In this document: one piece after another, positions 61,641 through 64,000 of the stretch | How the letters are laid out: each line of letters opens with the position of its first letter | Numbering within the stretch: the stretch's first letter is position 1 | Assembly: GCF_036884655.1 (NCBI RefSeq) | Contig: NC_088327.1 | Coordinates: 12,389,001-12,453,000 of the forward strand | DNA from: Musa acuminata AAA Group | Taxonomy: Eukaryota > Streptophyta > Magnoliopsida > Zingiberales > Musaceae | Reading direction: 5' to 3' | DNA length: 64,000 nt | Translations under genes and position numbers: made by a program | Notes under the pieces: model-generated | Seen by the model: the letters and a program-made list of their open reading frames with translations, nothing else | Told to the model about the DNA's origin: nothing | Databases searched by the model: none

Positions 61641-62725
61641 GATATTTATTTACTAAATATATGATATTTAGTAAAACACCAAAAATGCTTAATTTAGTTT
61701 GAAAAATAGCTTAAATAAATAATACTAAGTCAAATAATAGTGATTTTGAAAATATATTTTGTGAGGAGTAGGCTATGGAGAAGTCACCATGCAAAAAGTT
61801 AATCAAACCTAAAATGCTCAATTTGTTTGCAATTTCACAGCATTTTCCATCACAGGTAGAATGATATCCTTTTCTTTATGGGATTTTGGTTTCACTAGCT
61901 TTTGAAGATAATGCAAATCCAAATTTATTTTTTTAATGAAATATTAATTGTTTTATGTTTTCGGAATCGGGAAAATTCTCATATTCATCTTTGGGAATTT
62001 TGTTAAGGTATTTTTGGCAATTCAATTTATAATCCCTGATGTTGGTTCTATAAGTCCTTGAGGAATTTTTTGAAGTTTTATGTGAATAATGAGGAATTGG
62101 CACCATATTGTCTTATAACTAGTAAACAATCTTTCAGTACAAGCTTAAGCAATCTTGAACAAAGAGGAAAGGAGAGAGAGGAGACTGGATGCAGTTGCAG
62201 AGAAGTAGAGGAAGAGTGTGTGTGAGATTGACTGGGAGTGATGTACCAACTAAAGCTTGTGAGTAGGAATCTTCATCCACATTATTGCAGTTTTTCTCAA
62301 GAAAGAAAAAAATCTAAAGCTATCATACATTGGATAGTTTTGTGTATGCAGTTGTAAGACAAACTTAGCCTGTGATACACAGAACAATTGGGAGTCTTCA
62401 GGTAGCAAAAAGCCTTGGTTCTTCCATAAACAAGTCATAAGCTCAAGTTGTATATGTGATTCAATGATATTGTGGTGCACTTCAGCTTGCAGATATAGCA
62501 ATTGCTCAGCTGCACTCTGAGATGCCACAATGAAGACATTGACACTCATACAGTTCCATTCAGATAAACGTTGCAGCTTCAGATATTGGAAGATCTTTTA
62601 ACTCTACCAACATTTTTACAGTAGAGTCAATTCATTTAAAAAATAAATGCGGAAAACAGTTTGAACTTCATTTGGCTCTATCGATAGCGAGCCAGAGAAA
62701 TGATCATTGGTTTGCATCGGTGAGC
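61641..62725. other. Intergenic: PPR upstream region and sulfite reductase 3' flank
   Basis: AT-rich spacer. The right end (about 62,300-62,725) should be the 3'UTR of sulfite reductase. The minus frame at 62,250-62,549 has no recognisable family. Confidence 0.5.
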
Positions 62726-64000
62726 TCATTCACCTTTTCCATTCTGCTGAGCAGCAACATAATTGCGGATGACCTCCATGGCCAGCTGGTGGGCACTCTT
62801 GTTCTGCAGCTTTGCAAGATTCGCCATGGCTTCATACGTTTGCCTGTCCGAGAAGATTTTGAGATTGAATCTTGATGATGATGATTCCCCAGGACCTTCC
62901 CACTTCTCGACCAGCTCTTGAAGTGTATCAAAGCCCTAACGGAAAGACAGAAGGTCAACCATGTTCATCACCGAGTGTTGTTAGAGCTGACATTCATATA
63001 TTATCAACCATGCTCACCATCCGAGTCGTGAAGTCACCAAATGATTCATGCCGTTGGCGTTCTATCCTCCAGTTGTAAAATAGCGGCTCAAGAACCTTCT
63101 CTAAATCTTGGACCTTCACCTTATTCATGAAGCTTTTTGCCAGTCTGGTCTGATTAGGTGTGCCACCAAGCCAGATCTGATGTCACAAGTAAAAAGCATC
63201 AATAAGCATTTGGTTGAGCACAAATAAAATTTATTTAGACAGCTGCTAAGGCCTGTAAGTTCTATTATATCTCAATATCAATATTTCGTTGCAAAGGGTC
63301 AGTTTAACTCCCAAGATCATGCATTTACAGACTATTAAAGTGAAGATCTTGCATGTATTTGTGCACTTGAGGATGTCAGGCTATGGAAACCACAAGTACA
63401 TAAAAGGTTGAATGTGCTTTATTCTAAATCTCACCCTAGGTGATTGCTAGTTATATAATTTTGCATAAATTGATTCTTCAATCTATGATTCCAAGCACTG
63501 CTGGTTGAAAGAAGCTTCAATCCACATTATTACTACCATTCATAAAGGACTTAAATCACCTGGTAGCTGTTGGGACCATCTCCGACAAGTCCTAGCTCGG
63601 CCATGTAGGGTCTGGCACAGCCATTAGGGCAACCAGTCACCCTTATCACAACTGAATCATTGTACTTGAGGCCAACCTGCAATAAAATGTTTCTGAATCA
63701 CAGTTCACTCAGAAAATTTTCAAATATAGCAGTTTGCACATTATTACAACAAATTGGATAATAAACAATGTGGTGACCTTGTCAAAAACAGCTCGAACCC
63801 TTCTGAGAATATCTGGAATCCCTCTCTCAGCTTCTGTAATTGCTAGTGGGCAAAGTGGAAGAGCAGGACAGGCCATGGCAGTTAAATTGAGACGATCAAT
63901 ATATCTGGGTAGCTGTCAGTATGATAATACTTAGATTAATCAGGACACCCAACTAACAGTAGGATCAGAAATCATCTTTTGCATAACAACCAGAAACACA
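62726..64000 (-). CDS. SIR: Ferredoxin-sulfite reductase, C-terminal exons only (5' part off the right edge)
   Basis: Visible exons (minus): 63912-63778, 63676-63560, 63176-63018, 62935-62726, all in phase 0 with GT..AG borders and ending in TGA at 62726-62728 (207 codons). The enzyme reduces sulfite to sulfide in plastids with ferredoxin, in the sulfur assimilation path; it may also bind plastid DNA. All four cysteines that hold the coupled siroheme-[4Fe-4S] centre are present: the pair in [18 protein letters not shown] and the pair in [36 protein letters not shown] and the tail [20 protein letters not shown] fit the plant enzyme. Bases 63,913-64,000 look intronic; the siroheme-binding N-terminal half and the transit peptide are beyond the window. 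Identification is firm. Confidence 0.95.

Noticed and set aside
61391..61656. Tyr/Ile-rich frames upstream of the PPR gene
   Set aside because: They are translations of the TA/CATA microsatellite and are not genes.

Overview
The window is plant nuclear DNA, most likely from a monocot. Genes are split by many AT-rich introns with plant-type GT..AG borders. First exons and single-exon genes are GC-rich (about 1-1,027, 18,395-18,721, 19,581-20,009, 31,836-33,437), while introns and spacers are strongly AT-rich; this contrast is typical of monocots. A non-grass monocot (Musa- or palm-like) is my guess from the texture of the repeats and is not proven. I joined the exons by hand, using splice borders, reading phase and remembered family sequence.

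Layout, left to right. (1) Minus strand, running off the left edge: a DOMON plus cytochrome b561 membrane protein. (2) Minus: an eleven-exon MO25 (CAB39-like) scaffold gene at 2.5-10.2 kb. (3) Minus: plastid-type adenylosuccinate synthetase at 12.3-18.7 kb; a 4.7-kb first intron holds a non-autonomous hAT-type element with intact ends and target duplication. (4) Plus, divergent from it: an organellar-type MnmA/TRMU tRNA 2-thiouridylase at 19.6-24.7 kb. (5) Minus: a possible 66-aa membrane-like small protein at 26.0-26.2 kb. (6) Minus: the ER glucosidase II alpha subunit at 27.1-33.4 kb. (7) A decayed oleosin-like relic at about 34.5-34.7 kb, in the spacer before (8) plus-strand cytosolic-type phenylalanyl-tRNA synthetase beta subunit, nineteen exons, 35.4-49.0 kb. 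(9) Minus: a single-coding-exon ankyrin plus RR-TZF CCCH zinc-finger gene at 51.0-53.2 kb, with a probable 5'UTR intron and uORF. (10) A repeat-bearing spacer at 53.6-58.8 kb with an LTR-like GC-rich island. (11) Minus: an intronless PLS/E-type PPR gene at 58.8-61.3 kb, with a 230-bp TA-rich microsatellite just upstream. (12) Minus, running off the right edge: the C-terminal exons of ferredoxin-sulfite reductase.

The genes are ordinary housekeeping, signalling and regulatory genes and do not form a shared pathway. Two are tRNA-related (MnmA, PheRS beta), and several products are likely organellar (ADSS, MnmA, PPR, sulfite reductase). I found no CRISPR array, tRNA or rRNA gene, and no sign of a new multi-gene system. 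The most interesting points are two non-canonical GC-AG introns in one gene (one with a competing GT donor 4 bases away that would truncate the protein), the oleosin relic, the hAT element, the small ORF and the uORF.
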